A DNA stretch of 64,000 nucleotides from Myxococcota bacterium. Lineage in GTDB: Bacteria > Myxococcota_A > UBA9160 > UBA4427. This document shows, piece by piece, positions 42,811 through 52,019 of the stretch. Numbering within the stretch: position 1 is the first letter of the stretch; every line of letters begins with the position of its first letter. The notes below the pieces were generated by a model. That model saw nothing but the letters and a program-made list of their open reading frames with translations. It had not been told where the DNA came from and did no database searches. A program made the translations under genes and the position numbers. Location: positions 1 to 64,000 of the forward strand of contig JAQWRT010000079.1 in the NCBI GenBank assembly GCA_029243605.1, read 5' to 3'.

Positions 42811-43113
42811 TCAGGAGGCGCTGAGCAGGCGGTTCAGTCGCGTGGCGAACTCGAAATCCAGGGTCGAGATTCCGCCGGCGTCGTGGGTGGTGAGTTCAAT
42901 GCTGACCCGGTTGTAGACGTTGCTCCACTCGGGGTGGTGGTCCAGGGTCTCGGCGATCATGGCCACTCGGGTCATGAAACCGAAGGCCGCGCTGAAATCG
43001 GGGAACTCCAGGTCACGCCTGAGCTTGCCCTCGCTCAGGGCCCAGCCCGGGCAACCCGCCAGCCTCGACTCGATGTCTTCGTCTTTCAGCGCCTTCGGTC
43101 TTTCTTGAGTCAT
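42811..43113 (-). CDS. phhB: Pterin-4a-carbinolamine dehydratase
   Basis: This 100-residue protein matches the PCD/DCoH family: GWALSEGKLRRDLEFPDFSAAFGFM, then the signature ETLDHHPEWSNVYNRVSIELTTHDAGGIS in pieces, with the His-His-Pro-Glu-Trp catalytic motif. It regenerates pterin cofactor for aromatic amino-acid hydroxylases, and in bacteria is sometimes linked to molybdopterin or other pterin enzymes. No phenylalanine hydroxylase lies in this window. It begins eight bases after the DHH gene ends, on the same strand. Confidence 0.92.
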   Translation of the reverse strand: MTQERPKALKDEDIESRLAGCPGWALSEGKLRRDLEFPDFSAAFGFMTRVAMIAETLDHHPEWSNVYNRVSIELTTHDAGGISTLDFEFATRLNRLLSAS

Positions 43114-43121
43114 CGAGCCCT

Positions 43122-44516
43122 TCAGTCCTGGTTGCTGCGAATCGCCCGGGTGAAGGCGTCGAAGAGTGCGCTTCGAATCTGCTCGCGGTCGACGGTGCCA
43201 TAGACCTCTCGGAAGGCCTTGAGGGGGATGATGCCCTTGGCCATGGAGCGATGACCTCCGCCCACGCCGAGGCCCTCGACTACGGCCCTGACGACCTCGC
43301 CCGCCGCGCGCACGTAGCCGACATTGCGAACCGAGAAGACGAGATTGCTGCCCACCTGGCCCACGGCGATGGCCCACTCGGCGCCTTCGGCCTGGAGCGC
43401 CATATCGGCGACCTGGGGGATCACGTCTTCGCGAACCCGGCCGAGTACGAGCATGTGAATGCCGTCGCGCAATTCGGCCTTGGCCAGGGCCCGGCCCAGG
43501 GCCCGCAAGCCGTCCAGGGGCAGGGCGGGCCTTTCGATGCGGCGGAGTAGGGCAGGACTGTGGGAGGCGTGGAGGTAGGCGAAGGACATCATGTCCTTGC
43601 GGCTTGTCTCCCGGCCGAGGTATTGGGTATCGCTCTTGATGCCGTAGAGCAGGGCGGTGGCCAAACGAGGACCGACCTCGATTTTGCTCGCCCGGAGGTA
43701 CTCGGTGAAGATCGTCGCGGTGGCGCCGTAATTCGGTCGGATATCCCGGATCAGGGCGTCGTAGCCCGTGCGCTCGGGGTGGTGATCGATCACCGCGTCG
43801 ATTTCCCGGAGACGTTCGGGGGGGTCTTCCCCGAAGACGTTGGGTTGGACGTCCACCAGGACAAGCCCGTCCATCTCTTCGAGTTCATCGGGGGAGATCA
43901 CGTGGACCTCGATGCCCAGGGCTTCGACCAGGGCGCGGTTCTCGGGGCGTGTGATTTCGCCGAAAGAGATCAGGGGTGCGGTGGTTCGCTTGCGTCCCAG
44001 AATTGCGCGCAATGCGTAGCCGCAGGCAATGCCGTCGGGGTCCGGGTCGGGTTGGAGCAGGATCCCGACGCGCTCCCGGCTATCGAGCAGCGTTCGCAAT
44101 TGCACCACGCGCTGGAGGTTGGAGAGGTGGTCGAACTCGTCGTCCACGTCGTCGCGAATCAGGGTCTTGAGGCCGGTTCGTCGGACGCAGGCGTGGTGGG
44201 GAAGGTCTTCGTCGCTGAGCAGGTCCGTGAGCACGAGGATGGGGACGTCGGGGTCGACCTTGGCGATCTCGCGGATCGCGGTCCGGGCCCAGGGCCCGTC
44301 ATCGCTCGCCAAGGCGTATTCGTCGGTGGCCAGGGGGCTGAGTTTTTGGAACGCATCCTCGGAGAGGCCGCCCTGAAGCGCACGGAAGCCGGGCGGACGC
44401 GCTCGGGACTCGTTTTCCCGAGGCACCCACAGGAGTTCCTCGTCGGGCCCGGCGCCGATCCGGTTCCAAAGGCGAGCGGTCTCGGCTCCATCGCAAACGA
44501 TGATGCGGCGTCCCAC
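43122..44516 (-). CDS. DHH-family phosphoesterase with N-terminal domain (NrnA-like)
   Basis: This 464-residue protein has a DHH/DHHA1 core: LLQPDPDPDGIACGYALRAIL (motif I), DVQPNVFGE region, VIDHHPERTGYDAL (DHH motif) and the C-terminal GVGGGHRSMAKGIIPL (DHHA1 glycine-rich loop). Relatives degrade nanoRNA, pAp or cyclic dinucleotide products. About 130 residues precede the core, with RRIIVCDG, EIAKVDPDVPILVLTDLLSD and a switch to DLSNLQ-type helix, resembling a Rossmann-like or RCK-like domain seen in some delta-proteobacterial members. GTG start at 44516 after GGGGGA. Confidence 0.82.
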   Translation of the reverse strand: MGRRIIVCDGAETARLWNRIGAGPDEELLWVPRENESRARPPGFRALQGGLSEDAFQKLSPLATDEYALASDDGPWARTAIREIAKVDPDVPILVLTDLLSDEDLPHHACVRRTGLKTLIRDDVDDEFDHLSNLQRVVQLRTLLDSRERVGILLQPDPDPDGIACGYALRAILGRKRTTAPLISFGEITRPENRALVEALGIEVHVISPDELEEMDGLVLVDVQPNVFGEDPPERLREIDAVIDHHPERTGYDALIRDIRPNYGATATIFTEYLRASKIEVGPRLATALLYGIKSDTQYLGRETSRKDMMSFAYLHASHSPALLRRIERPALPLDGLRALGRALAKAELRDGIHMLVLGRVREDVIPQVADMALQAEGAEWAIAVGQVGSNLVFSVRNVGYVRAAGEVVRAVVEGLGVGGGHRSMAKGIIPLKAFREVYGTVDREQIRSALFDAFTRAIRSNQD

Positions 44517-44744
44517 ACGTCCCCCGTTTTCTGTTGTTGAAGGCTTCCCTGGCGGTCTTGTGCCGGTGCGGCGTCTTCCGGCGCTGGGCCGGTGCGGCGC
44601 CGCTCGCCGAGGTCGCCGAATTCTAGCCCTGTTTTGCGCGTTGGGCTTGAGGCCGGGGCCCGGTCTGGGGCACCCTGGGGAGAGCGGATTTAAGTCTTCA
44701 ATCCCCAAAGTGATTTCCCCCCAGCGGCGCTATGGTGGCAGCCC

Positions 44745-45107
44745 ATGTCTAGGCAGAGCGAGCCCCCGGAACCCGCGAGCGAAGAGAGTGAAGAGAGTGA
44801 AGAGAGTGAAGAGAGTGAAGAGATCGTCGAGGTCCCCATCGAGGAGAGCTTCGACTTGCATTTCTTTCGCCCGGCGGATGTTCTCCGTATGGTGGATGCC
44901 TACCTCGACGAAGCCGTCGCCCGGGGCTATCGCGAGGTCCGCCTGATTCACGGCAAGGGCAAGGGCGTCCAGAGGGCCCAATTGAGGCGCTATCTCGAGG
45001 GTGACCCCCGGGTGGAGGATTTTGAGGAAGCTCCCCCGGGCCGGGGAGGTTGGGGAGCGACCCTGGCGCGCTTGCGTTCCGGGGAGCCAGGAGGAAAGCC
45101 GGGTTGA
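44745..45107 (+). CDS. Smr-domain protein with acidic repeat
   Basis: This 120-residue protein carries a C-terminal Smr/MutS2-like domain, with LHFFRPADVLRMVDAYLDEA, the VRLIHGKGKGVQRAQLRRYL core and WGATLARL. Smr domains nick or bind DNA, or cut mRNA at stalled ribosomes (SmrB type). The HGKGKG loop is intact. The N terminus has four tandem Glu-Glu-Ser units from a 9-base repeat, an acidic tail with no known counterpart. The stop overlaps the TTG of the ApaH-like gene. Confidence 0.85.
   Translation: MSRQSEPPEPASEESEESEESEESEEIVEVPIEESFDLHFFRPADVLRMVDAYLDEAVARGYREVRLIHGKGKGVQRAQLRRYLEGDPRVEDFEEAPPGRGGWGATLARLRSGEPGGKPG
44781..44816 (+). repeat. Four 9-base repeats in the Smr gene
   Basis: GAAGAGAGT is repeated four times exactly, then GAAGAG continues. 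It encodes EES units. Each unit is three codons, so copy-number changes keep the frame and alter only the length of the acidic tail. Confidence 0.9.
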
Positions 45108-45967
45108 GCGGGGGTTCTCACACGCCCCAGCATGTCTTCGTCGGAGATATTCAGGGGTGTGCGGATGAGTTCGACGAATTGCTGGCACGCCTTGGCGACA
45201 GCTTTGGCGACGAGTTCGTTCTCCACTCGGTGGGCGATCTGGTGAACCGAGGCCCGGATAACCTGCGGGTGCTCGAGCGCATGCGCGAATTGGTGGCCGC
45301 GGGCCGTGGGCACCATGTCCTGGGAAACCATGAAATCGCTCTGATTTCAGTGATCTTGGGGATCAGGACCCTGGGCGAACGCGACACCATCGGCGATGTG
45401 CTCGAGTCGGCGGAGGCGCCGGATTGGCTCGAGTGGTTGAGAGGCCGGCCCCTGGTGGAAAGCGGAGAACTTCCGGGCCAGGTCTACGTCACGGTGCACG
45501 CGTCGGTCGCGCCGCATTGGTCCGCGGAGGATTGCGTGGAGCGGGGGCAGGCGGCGGCGGCCCGTTTGGCCGGAGCCGATCTCGACGATGTTCGGGCTTT
45601 TCTGGCGGCCCCCGCCGCCCAGGCGGCGGCGGATTCCGAGCGTGACGCGTTGGGCAGGCTGGTCTCGTGCCGATCGATTCGGGGTGAGGCCTGGTCCTCG
45701 AAGGAACCCCTGGAGGCGGACAGCGAGCCCTGGCATAGGGCCTGGCAGCGTCAGGCGCACGACTACGGAGTCGTCTACGGGCACTGGGCTCGCCAGGGCC
45801 TTTATCTAGCGCCGGGCCTGCGCGGACTCGATACGGGTTGTGTGCACCACGGTCGAGGCCGGGATGGCCACCTCACGGCCTGGCTCCCGGCGGGTGACCG
45901 GCCCTTCGATGTCCCGGAGCCGACGCTTTGGCAGGTTCCCGCCCGGCGGCGCTACTACCCGTATTGA
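45104..45967 (+). CDS. ApaH-like metallophosphoesterase
   Basis: This 287-residue PPP-family phosphatase has the metal-site motifs VFVGDIQGCADEFDELL (GDxxG), HSVGDLVNRGPDNLRVL (GDxVxRG) and HVLGNHEIALI (GNHE). C-terminal SYG-type residues are represented by VVYGHWARQGLY. It may split diadenosine tetraphosphate, or act as a protein or RNA-cap phosphatase. The TTG at 45104 overlaps the Smr stop (TTGA) and has GGAGG about nine bases upstream, so it is coupled to Smr. Confidence 0.8.
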   Translation: MSGGSHTPQHVFVGDIQGCADEFDELLARLGDSFGDEFVLHSVGDLVNRGPDNLRVLERMRELVAAGRGHHVLGNHEIALISVILGIRTLGERDTIGDVLESAEAPDWLEWLRGRPLVESGELPGQVYVTVHASVAPHWSAEDCVERGQAAAARLAGADLDDVRAFLAAPAAQAAADSERDALGRLVSCRSIRGEAWSSKEPLEADSEPWHRAWQRQAHDYGVVYGHWARQGLYLAPGLRGLDTGCVHHGRGRDGHLTAWLPAGDRPFDVPEPTLWQVPARRRYYPY

Positions 45968-46085
45968 TCCGCGCTTTTGCCCCGAGGGAATTTAATTTGA
46001 TCGGGCGCACAGAAGAGCGGGGCGGGCTAGAATTCGCAGCCATTATTCGGCCCCGCGCTTCGGGGCCTTTGTCCCAGGAGTTTGA

Positions 46086-46355
46086 ATGCCTCTCGTCGTT
46101 GTCCCCGAGCCCTACCGCGGTCCGACCCAGGGCCTTGGAGAGATCTCGGTGGAGGCACTCGACGTACGAGGTGCACTGCTCGCGGTCGAAGCCGCCTACC
46201 CTGGCTTCGCCCCATTAGTTTTGGATGCTGGGGGCAAGGTGCACCGCTTCGTGAAGCTCTTCGTGAACGAGGAGCAAATCGATTCGGGTGCCTTGGAGAC
46301 AAGCCTTTCCGAGGGCGATCGTCTCGGAGTGCTCGCGGCGATCGCGGGCGGGTAG
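46086..46355 (+). CDS. moaD: MoaD/ThiS-like ubiquitin-fold sulfur carrier
   Basis: This 89-residue protein has the MoaD/ThiS pattern: an N-terminal strand, a DVRGALLAVEAAYPGFAPLVLD helix region, KLFVNEEQIDSGALETSLSEGD and a C-terminal AAIAGG. The terminal Gly-Gly is the thiocarboxylate-forming end. It would supply sulfur for molybdopterin or tungstopterin synthesis. MoaE is not in the window. It is first in a run with an aldehyde:ferredoxin oxidoreductase and two MoeA genes, as in known AOR operons. Confidence 0.85.
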   Translation: MPLVVVPEPYRGPTQGLGEISVEALDVRGALLAVEAAYPGFAPLVLDAGGKVHRFVKLFVNEEQIDSGALETSLSEGDRLGVLAAIAGG

Positions 46356-46449
46356 AAGCACACTTTTATTGAACGGATGTTCCGGTGGGGGTTCCCCCGG
46401 TTTCGAAATTCGAAGTAGTGGATGCCAGCAAAGCAAAGGAGCAAGACCC

Positions 46450-48180
46450 ATGGCCGGAGAAAACGATCGAGTGATCTATGTTGACATGACCGATCAGAGC
46501 GTTTCCATCCAACCCTTTCCTCAGGACTGGAAGCTGCTCGGTGGGCGCGCGCTCTCGGCGCGGATCCTGCTCGAGCAATGCGATCCGACCTGCGAACCGC
46601 TGGGTCCGGACAATGTTCTGGTGATGGCACCGGGTGTCCTTTCGGGCACCACCGCCTCCACCTCGGGTCGTATCTCCATCGGAGGCAAGAGCCCCCTGAC
46701 CAATGGCATCAAGGAGGCCAACGCAGGCGGGAACCCCGGCCAGGATTTGATGAAGCTCGGCTATCGGGCGCTGATCGTGAAGGGTAAGCCGGCGGACTCC
46801 GGCAAGCGCTACGGCCTTCGCGTGGAGCAAGAGAGCGTCACCGTGGTCGATGCCGACGCAGAGAAGGGGCTTTGGAACTACGCACTTTGCGAAAAGCTGC
46901 TGGCGGACGAAGATAAGAATGCCTCGGTCATCTCCATCGGGCCGGCTGGGGAAGCCCTGCTTGCAGGTGCCTCGGTCGCCTGCACGGATCAGGATCGCGA
47001 GAGGCGCCCGGCGCGTCACGCCGCTCGCGGTGGTCTCGGTGCTGTGATGGGGTCGAAGGGTTTGAAGTGGGTATTGGTCGATCCCCAGAAGGCGAAGACA
47101 CGCCGCCCGGAAGACACCAAGGCCTTCATGGCCAAGAATAAGAGCTACACGTCGGATTACCTCGGCGGGGCCCAGATGTTCCAGACGGGTACGAGCGCGT
47201 TTGTCCAAACGGCCAACATGCTCCACACCTTTGTCTACAAGAACCGGACCGAGGGGCAGTCTCCGGATGCCGACGCGCTCGATGGCGCCCGGATCGTCGA
47301 GAAATTCGAAGAGCGCGGTGGCGGCATGCACAACTGCATGACCGGCTGCATCGTGAAATGCAGCAATATCGTCCATAACGCCGACGGGGATTATGTGACC
47401 TCGGCCCTCGAGTTCGAGACCATTACGCTCTTGGGGGCGAGCTGCGCGATCAGCAGCCTCGACGACGTAGCCGAGCTCGATCGACTGTGTGATGAGCTGG
47501 GCCTCGATACTATCGAGGCGGGTGCAGCCATCGCGGTGTTGATGGATTCGGGCAACCTGGATTGGGGCAACGCAAAAGAGGCTAAGGAAATTCTTCGCAA
47601 TGTGGCCGACGGCAGCGATCGCAACACGGCCATCGGCAACGGAGCCGTCGCGGTGGGCAAGCTGACAGGCCATGCCCGGGTTCCCGAAGGTCGAGGTCAG
47701 GCGATTCCCGCTTGGGATCCGCGCCCTCTCAAGGCGACGGGCGTGACCTATGCCACGAGCGCCATGGGCGCCGACCACACGGCGGGGCTGATCATCAACC
47801 CGGGTCTGGATAAGGACGATTTCGCTCAAGCTTCCCAGGAATCCCAGATCGTCAACGCGGCAACGGACTCTTCGGGGTTCTGCCAGTTCCTTCAGGCGAC
47901 CATCGCCGACATCGCCGAGTTCTACAGCGCTTTCTACGGCGAGGAGGTCACCAAGGAGCAGGTGGCCGACTTGGCCTGGGACTGCATGTCGGACGAGTGG
48001 AAATTCAACGAAGCGGCCGGTTGGACCGCTGAGGGGGATAAGCTCTCTGATTGTCTCGTCGAGGAGGGGATTGGCCCCGACGGTGTCTTCAAGTTCGACG
48101 TGGACGCCGAGACCATTGCGGCGGCCAAGGTTCGTTTCGAGCCGACGGATGAGCTCTATGGTACGAAGGCGTCGGCCTGA
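46450..48180 (+). CDS. Aldehyde:ferredoxin oxidoreductase family (W/Mo enzyme)
   Basis: This 576-residue protein matches the AOR family, which holds tungsten or molybdenum in a bis-pterin site next to a 4Fe-4S cluster. The N-terminal GRALSARILLEQ, SGRISIGGKSPLTNGIKEANAGG and ARGGLGAVMGSKGLKWVLVD stretches are typical. CMTGCIVKC has the spacing C-x3-C-x3-C, longer than the C-x2-C-x3-C of Pyrococcus AOR, and a later Cys (for example in the GFCQFLQ or WDCMSDEW region) could be the fourth ligand. It oxidises aldehydes or reduces acids with ferredoxin. It is flanked by moaD and moeA genes. Confidence 0.88.
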   Translation: MAGENDRVIYVDMTDQSVSIQPFPQDWKLLGGRALSARILLEQCDPTCEPLGPDNVLVMAPGVLSGTTASTSGRISIGGKSPLTNGIKEANAGGNPGQDLMKLGYRALIVKGKPADSGKRYGLRVEQESVTVVDADAEKGLWNYALCEKLLADEDKNASVISIGPAGEALLAGASVACTDQDRERRPARHAARGGLGAVMGSKGLKWVLVDPQKAKTRRPEDTKAFMAKNKSYTSDYLGGAQMFQTGTSAFVQTANMLHTFVYKNRTEGQSPDADALDGARIVEKFEERGGGMHNCMTGCIVKCSNIVHNADGDYVTSALEFETITLLGASCAISSLDDVAELDRLCDELGLDTIEAGAAIAVLMDSGNLDWGNAKEAKEILRNVADGSDRNTAIGNGAVAVGKLTGHARVPEGRGQAIPAWDPRPLKATGVTYATSAMGADHTAGLIINPGLDKDDFAQASQESQIVNAATDSSGFCQFLQATIADIAEFYSAFYGEEVTKEQVADLAWDCMSDEWKFNEAAGWTAEGDKLSDCLVEEGIGPDGVFKFDVDAETIAAAKVRFEPTDELYGTKASA

Positions 48181-48285
48181 GTTTGCCCCTTCGCGGGCCG
48201 GAATGACCGAACGGGCAGGGGCTCAAGGCCGCTGCCCGTTCGCCGTTCCCGGCAGCCGCTTCGTGTTCCTGATGGAGTCTGCTTG

Positions 48286-49563
48286 ATGGTGCGCGACGTT
48301 CGTATGCGCGGCTTTGCCGAGCGAGCCGATGTCGCGGAAGTGGACGCCTTCCTCGCCGAGGAAACTCGGTCGCTGGCCTCGGAGGAGGTCGAGTTGCTCG
48401 ACTGCACGGGTCGAGTGCTCGCCGAGGGCGTGGAATCGAAATTCGACGTGCCCGGCTTTCCCCGCTCGGCCATGGACGGCTACGCGCTCCGGGGGGAGGA
48501 GAGCTTCGGGGCTTCGGAATACGCACCGATTCCCTTCGACGTGCTGGGTACGGCGCTTCCCGGTGCGGCTTTCGAGGGCCAGGTCGGCCCGGGTCAAGCC
48601 GTTCGGATTATGACCGGGGCGCCGATTCCTTCGGGCGCCGATGCGGTGGTGATGGCGGAGGTCTGTTCCGAGTCCGCCGACGGCGACCGGGTGGAAATTT
48701 CGGAAGCCGTGCCCCCCCAGAAAAACGTGGGGGTCGCGGGCGAGGATATTCGTAAGGGCGACCCCGTGCTGGCCCCCGGGCGCCGAATCCGGCCCCAGGA
48801 CGCCGCCTTGCTCGCTTCCATCGGTCGCCCCCGGGTCGCCTGCATCGCCCGGCCCCGGGTCAAGTTAGTGGTGACGGGCAATGAATTATTGCCGGCGGGG
48901 AGCGCACCGGAGGGTGTCTGCATCGTCGACAGCAACTCGGTGATGTTGCGGGGTTTGGTGGCTCGCGATGGAGGGCAGTTGTTGCCCTTCGAAATCTTGC
49001 CCGACGATCCCGCTCAGATTCGCGCGGCGATGGCCGATTCCCAGGCCGACGTGGTCCTGGTTTCCGGGGGCAGTTCCGTCGGGCAGGAGGATCATGCCCC
49101 ACGGCTCCTGGCCGAACTCGGAAGCCTGGATTTTCACGGGATCTCCATGCGTCCCTCAAGCCCCACCGGCCTGGGTCGGGCCGGCGATGCTTTTGTTTTT
49201 CTGCTCCCGGGCAACCCGGTGAGCTGCCTGGCCGCCTACGAATTTTTCGCGGGTCCCACCCTGCGCGCCCTGGGCGGCCGGCCTCGGGCTTGGCCCCATC
49301 GTCGGATCCGCCTGCCCCTGGCGCGCAAGATCGCGTCATCGATCGGTCGCACGGACTACGTGCGGGTCTCCATCGAAGAGGGGCGAGCGATTCCCCTGGC
49401 CACTTCCGGTGCGTCAATCCTTTCGTCGACGGTTCGCGCCTCGGGGGCGGTGATCGTGTCCCGGGGTCATGAGGGAATGGCGGAAGGGGAGGAAGTCGAA
49501 ATTCTCCTCTACGACGAAGACGGCCTCGCCGCCGGCTCGCCCCTGTTGGAGCCTGGGGAATGA
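48286..49563 (+). CDS. moeA: Molybdopterin molybdenumtransferase MoeA-like (copy 1)
   Basis: This 425-residue MoeA-like enzyme inserts molybdenum or tungsten into adenylated molybdopterin. The four-domain layout is visible: FDVPGFPRSAMDGYALRG at the start, MTGAPIPSGADAVVMAE, VVTGNELLPAGSAP, VVLVSGGSSVGQEDHAP (MoCF loop) and LLPGNPVSCLAAYEFFAGP. It sits directly after the AOR gene and overlaps the second moeA gene by ATGA. Two copies in one operon suggest one for Mo and one for W, or a metal-selecting pair; this is inferred from known clusters. The start may be ATG 48286 or TTG 48283. Confidence 0.92.
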   Translation: MVRDVRMRGFAERADVAEVDAFLAEETRSLASEEVELLDCTGRVLAEGVESKFDVPGFPRSAMDGYALRGEESFGASEYAPIPFDVLGTALPGAAFEGQVGPGQAVRIMTGAPIPSGADAVVMAEVCSESADGDRVEISEAVPPQKNVGVAGEDIRKGDPVLAPGRRIRPQDAALLASIGRPRVACIARPRVKLVVTGNELLPAGSAPEGVCIVDSNSVMLRGLVARDGGQLLPFEILPDDPAQIRAAMADSQADVVLVSGGSSVGQEDHAPRLLAELGSLDFHGISMRPSSPTGLGRAGDAFVFLLPGNPVSCLAAYEFFAGPTLRALGGRPRAWPHRRIRLPLARKIASSIGRTDYVRVSIEEGRAIPLATSGASILSSTVRASGAVIVSRGHEGMAEGEEVEILLYDEDGLAAGSPLLEPGE

Positions 49564-51449
49564 AGCAGCAACAATTTCTCGACGTCCTCGACCGAGACGA
49601 GGCCGACGAGCGCTGGAACGCGGTGATCGAGACCGCCCAGTTGCCTCCCGAGGCAGTCGCGCTCGAGGCGAGCCTAGGTCGTATCCTGGCCGAGGACGTG
49701 CGGGCCACGGTGGATGTTCCGGGATTCGATCGTTCGAATATGGACGGCTTCGCGGTGCGCGCCGAGGATACCTTCGGGGTGTCCGAGGAAGAGCCCGCTC
49801 GGTTGCGACTCTCGGAAGAAACGATTCCCACCGGTGTCGTCCCTCAGGGTTCGGTGGAGGCGGGCACGGCCATGCAGATCGCCACCGGAGGCATGTTGCC
49901 CCGGGGCGCCGATGCGGTGGTTCCGGTGGAGCACACGGACATCGAGGGTGCCGAGGTTCTGGTTCGAAACCCCCGAACGCCCGGGGGCGCCGTGTCCTAC
50001 GCCGGCACCGACATGGGTCAGGGCGAGACCGTGCTCTTTTCCGGGACGCGTCTGACCTCTCGGGAAACCGGGGTTCTGGCGGCGGTGGGGCACTCGGAAA
50101 TCCTCGTGGTGCGCCGCCCAAGGGTCGCGGTCCTTTCGACGGGAGACGAGATCGTCCAACCCGGTGAGCCCATGCGTCCGGGCTTCGTCTACGACAGCAA
50201 TGGGCGGATTCTTGCAGACGCCATTCGGGAGTTGGGGGGTGAGCCGCTCTTCATGGGAGCGATTCCCGACGATCTCGACTCGGTGCGGGAAGCGCTTCGC
50301 GAAGCCCTCGAGGATGCGGACATGGTGCTTCTCTCGGGGGGTACCTCCAAGGGAGAGGGGGATCTGAACGCCCTCGCCGTGGCCGAACTCGAACCCGGCG
50401 TGGTGGTTCATGGGGTCGCTCTGAAACCGGGCAAGCCGATTTGTCTGGCGGCGGCGGGACAGACTCCGGTGGTGATTCTGCCCGGCTTCCCCACCTCGGC
50501 GATCTTCACCTTCCACGAATTCGTGGCGCCGGTGATCCGCCGGATGGCGGGCTTCCCCGGGCATGAGAAGCGTGTGGTCTCGGCCCGCCTGGCGCAGAAG
50601 GTTCTCTCGGTTCGGGGCCGACTTGAGTACTTGCTGGTGGGCCTGGTTCCCGATGCCAGTGAGGAGATGGCGGCCTACCCCATGGGCAAGGGGAGCGGCA
50701 GCGTGACCTCCTTCAGCCGAGCAGACGGCTTCGTCCGGGTGGGGCGGAATCGGGAAATCGTCGACGCGGGTGAAAGCCTCGAAGTCACGTTGATCGGCCA
50801 CGAGGTGCAGGCCGCTGACCTGGTCATCGTCGGAAGTCATTGCTCCGGGCTCGACCTGCTGGCATCGGCTCTCTCCAGGGAGGGACTGTCGGTGAAGTTG
50901 CTCGCGGTGGGAAGCCAGGCGGGTCTTGCGGCCGCTGGCCGGGGCGAATGCGACCTTGCGCCGATTCATCTCCTCGACCCGGTGACCGGGGAGTACAACG
51001 AGAGTTTTCTGACTCCGGGGCTCCGGCTACTGCGCGGCTACGGCCGGATGCAGGGGGTTGTCAGCCGGAGGGATGAAGAGCGGGATGTCGAGACCCTGCT
51101 CGCCGACCCGTCGCTCCGGATGGTCAACCGGAACCGGGGGGCGGGTACGCGGATCCTCATCGACCAATTGCTCGGGAGCGAGCGCCCGCCGGGTTATGGG
51201 TACGAGCCGCGATCCCACTATGCGGTGGCCGCGGCGGTGAGCCAGGGGCGGGCGGATTGGGGTGTAACCATCGAGACCATCGCCCGGCAGTCGAATCTTG
51301 GTTTTCGTCCGCTTCGCTCGGAACACTACGACTTTGCCGTCCCCGACGAGCGTTGGGAGCGCCCGGCGGTCAAGCGCTTTCGTGAGTTGCTGGCTCCGGG
51401 CTCCGAGTGCAGGGAAGCGCTGGCCCGAGAAGGATTCGAAGCGGTCTGA
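49560..51449 (+). CDS. moeA: MoeA fused to a periplasmic-binding-like domain
   Basis: This 629-residue protein has a MoeA half (about 1-405; VDVPGFDRSNMDGFAVRAED, MQIATGGMLPRGADAVVPVEH, LSTGDEIVQPGEPM, VLLSGGTSKGEGD, LPGFPTSAIFTFHEFV) and a C-terminal half (about 415-625) with ADLVIVGSHCSGLDLLAS, GRGECDLAPIHLLDPVTGEYN and AAVSQGRADWGVTIETIA. That matches the PBP-like domain fused to MoeA in many bacteria and archaea, resembling a ModE or LysR effector domain. It probably couples metal insertion to oxyanion or cofactor sensing. ATGA overlap with copy 1. Confidence 0.92.
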   Translation: MKQQQFLDVLDRDEADERWNAVIETAQLPPEAVALEASLGRILAEDVRATVDVPGFDRSNMDGFAVRAEDTFGVSEEEPARLRLSEETIPTGVVPQGSVEAGTAMQIATGGMLPRGADAVVPVEHTDIEGAEVLVRNPRTPGGAVSYAGTDMGQGETVLFSGTRLTSRETGVLAAVGHSEILVVRRPRVAVLSTGDEIVQPGEPMRPGFVYDSNGRILADAIRELGGEPLFMGAIPDDLDSVREALREALEDADMVLLSGGTSKGEGDLNALAVAELEPGVVVHGVALKPGKPICLAAAGQTPVVILPGFPTSAIFTFHEFVAPVIRRMAGFPGHEKRVVSARLAQKVLSVRGRLEYLLVGLVPDASEEMAAYPMGKGSGSVTSFSRADGFVRVGRNREIVDAGESLEVTLIGHEVQAADLVIVGSHCSGLDLLASALSREGLSVKLLAVGSQAGLAAAGRGECDLAPIHLLDPVTGEYNESFLTPGLRLLRGYGRMQGVVSRRDEERDVETLLADPSLRMVNRNRGAGTRILIDQLLGSERPPGYGYEPRSHYAVAAAVSQGRADWGVTIETIARQSNLGFRPLRSEHYDFAVPDERWERPAVKRFRELLAPGSECREALAREGFEAV

Positions 51450-52019
51450 GAGCCGTCGACGGCCTCAGCGCTTCCAGTGGGGCTGGAATTCGGTTGGCCT
51501 TGAGCGATTTGGACTCAACTCGCGCCCCGCTTCGTGTCGATGCCTTGTTCAGGCCCGTCGAGTCTTGGGCCGTGACGAAGGTGGGTTTTTGGGCAGCAGG
51601 GCGATGACAGGGGGGTCGACCGGAAAGCGGTCCGGGGCCCAAAGAGCAAATCGCGGGCAGCGGGAGATCCTGGAAGAGGGGTTCCACGGGCGCAGTTTGC
51701 CTCGCCATTGCCTGCGCGATAGCTTTGGTGATCTAAAGATGAACAAGCCCAGTCCACCATCCCAGAGCGGATCAAGTTCCCGCTCGCGTAGACACCCTCC
51801 ACGCGTAGAGTGTGCGCCTTCGGGCACGCTCGTTTCGGAGCCCCTATTTGGGTTCATTTCGGTGCCCGTATCCGGGCCCAAGCGTGGGCGCTCCGGCCGC
51901 CCCCGTATCGCTGGAGGCGTGGGCTCTTCGCGTCCTGGAAGCAGACCGATCGGGTCGGCTCTTCTGGGCCTCCAGCAATTCTCGCCGACTGATCGCCTCA
52001 TTTCCTGGAAGGAATCCGC
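51450..52019. other. Intergenic region, 570 bases, no convincing gene
   Basis: Nothing protein-like is found in either strand beyond frames running in from neighbours. Part of the sequence is repetitive at the level of GGGxx motifs, and GGAAGGAATCC at 52008-52018 serves as the ribosome-binding region of the CNNM gene. A molybdenum-cofactor riboswitch was looked for by eye and not seen. The region is long for such a compact genome, so a small RNA or decayed gene is possible. Confidence 0.4.

Noticed and set aside
51450-52019. Molybdenum-cofactor riboswitch
   Set aside because: No consensus stem pattern was recognised and the downstream gene is a CNNM protein, not a typical Moco-riboswitch target.
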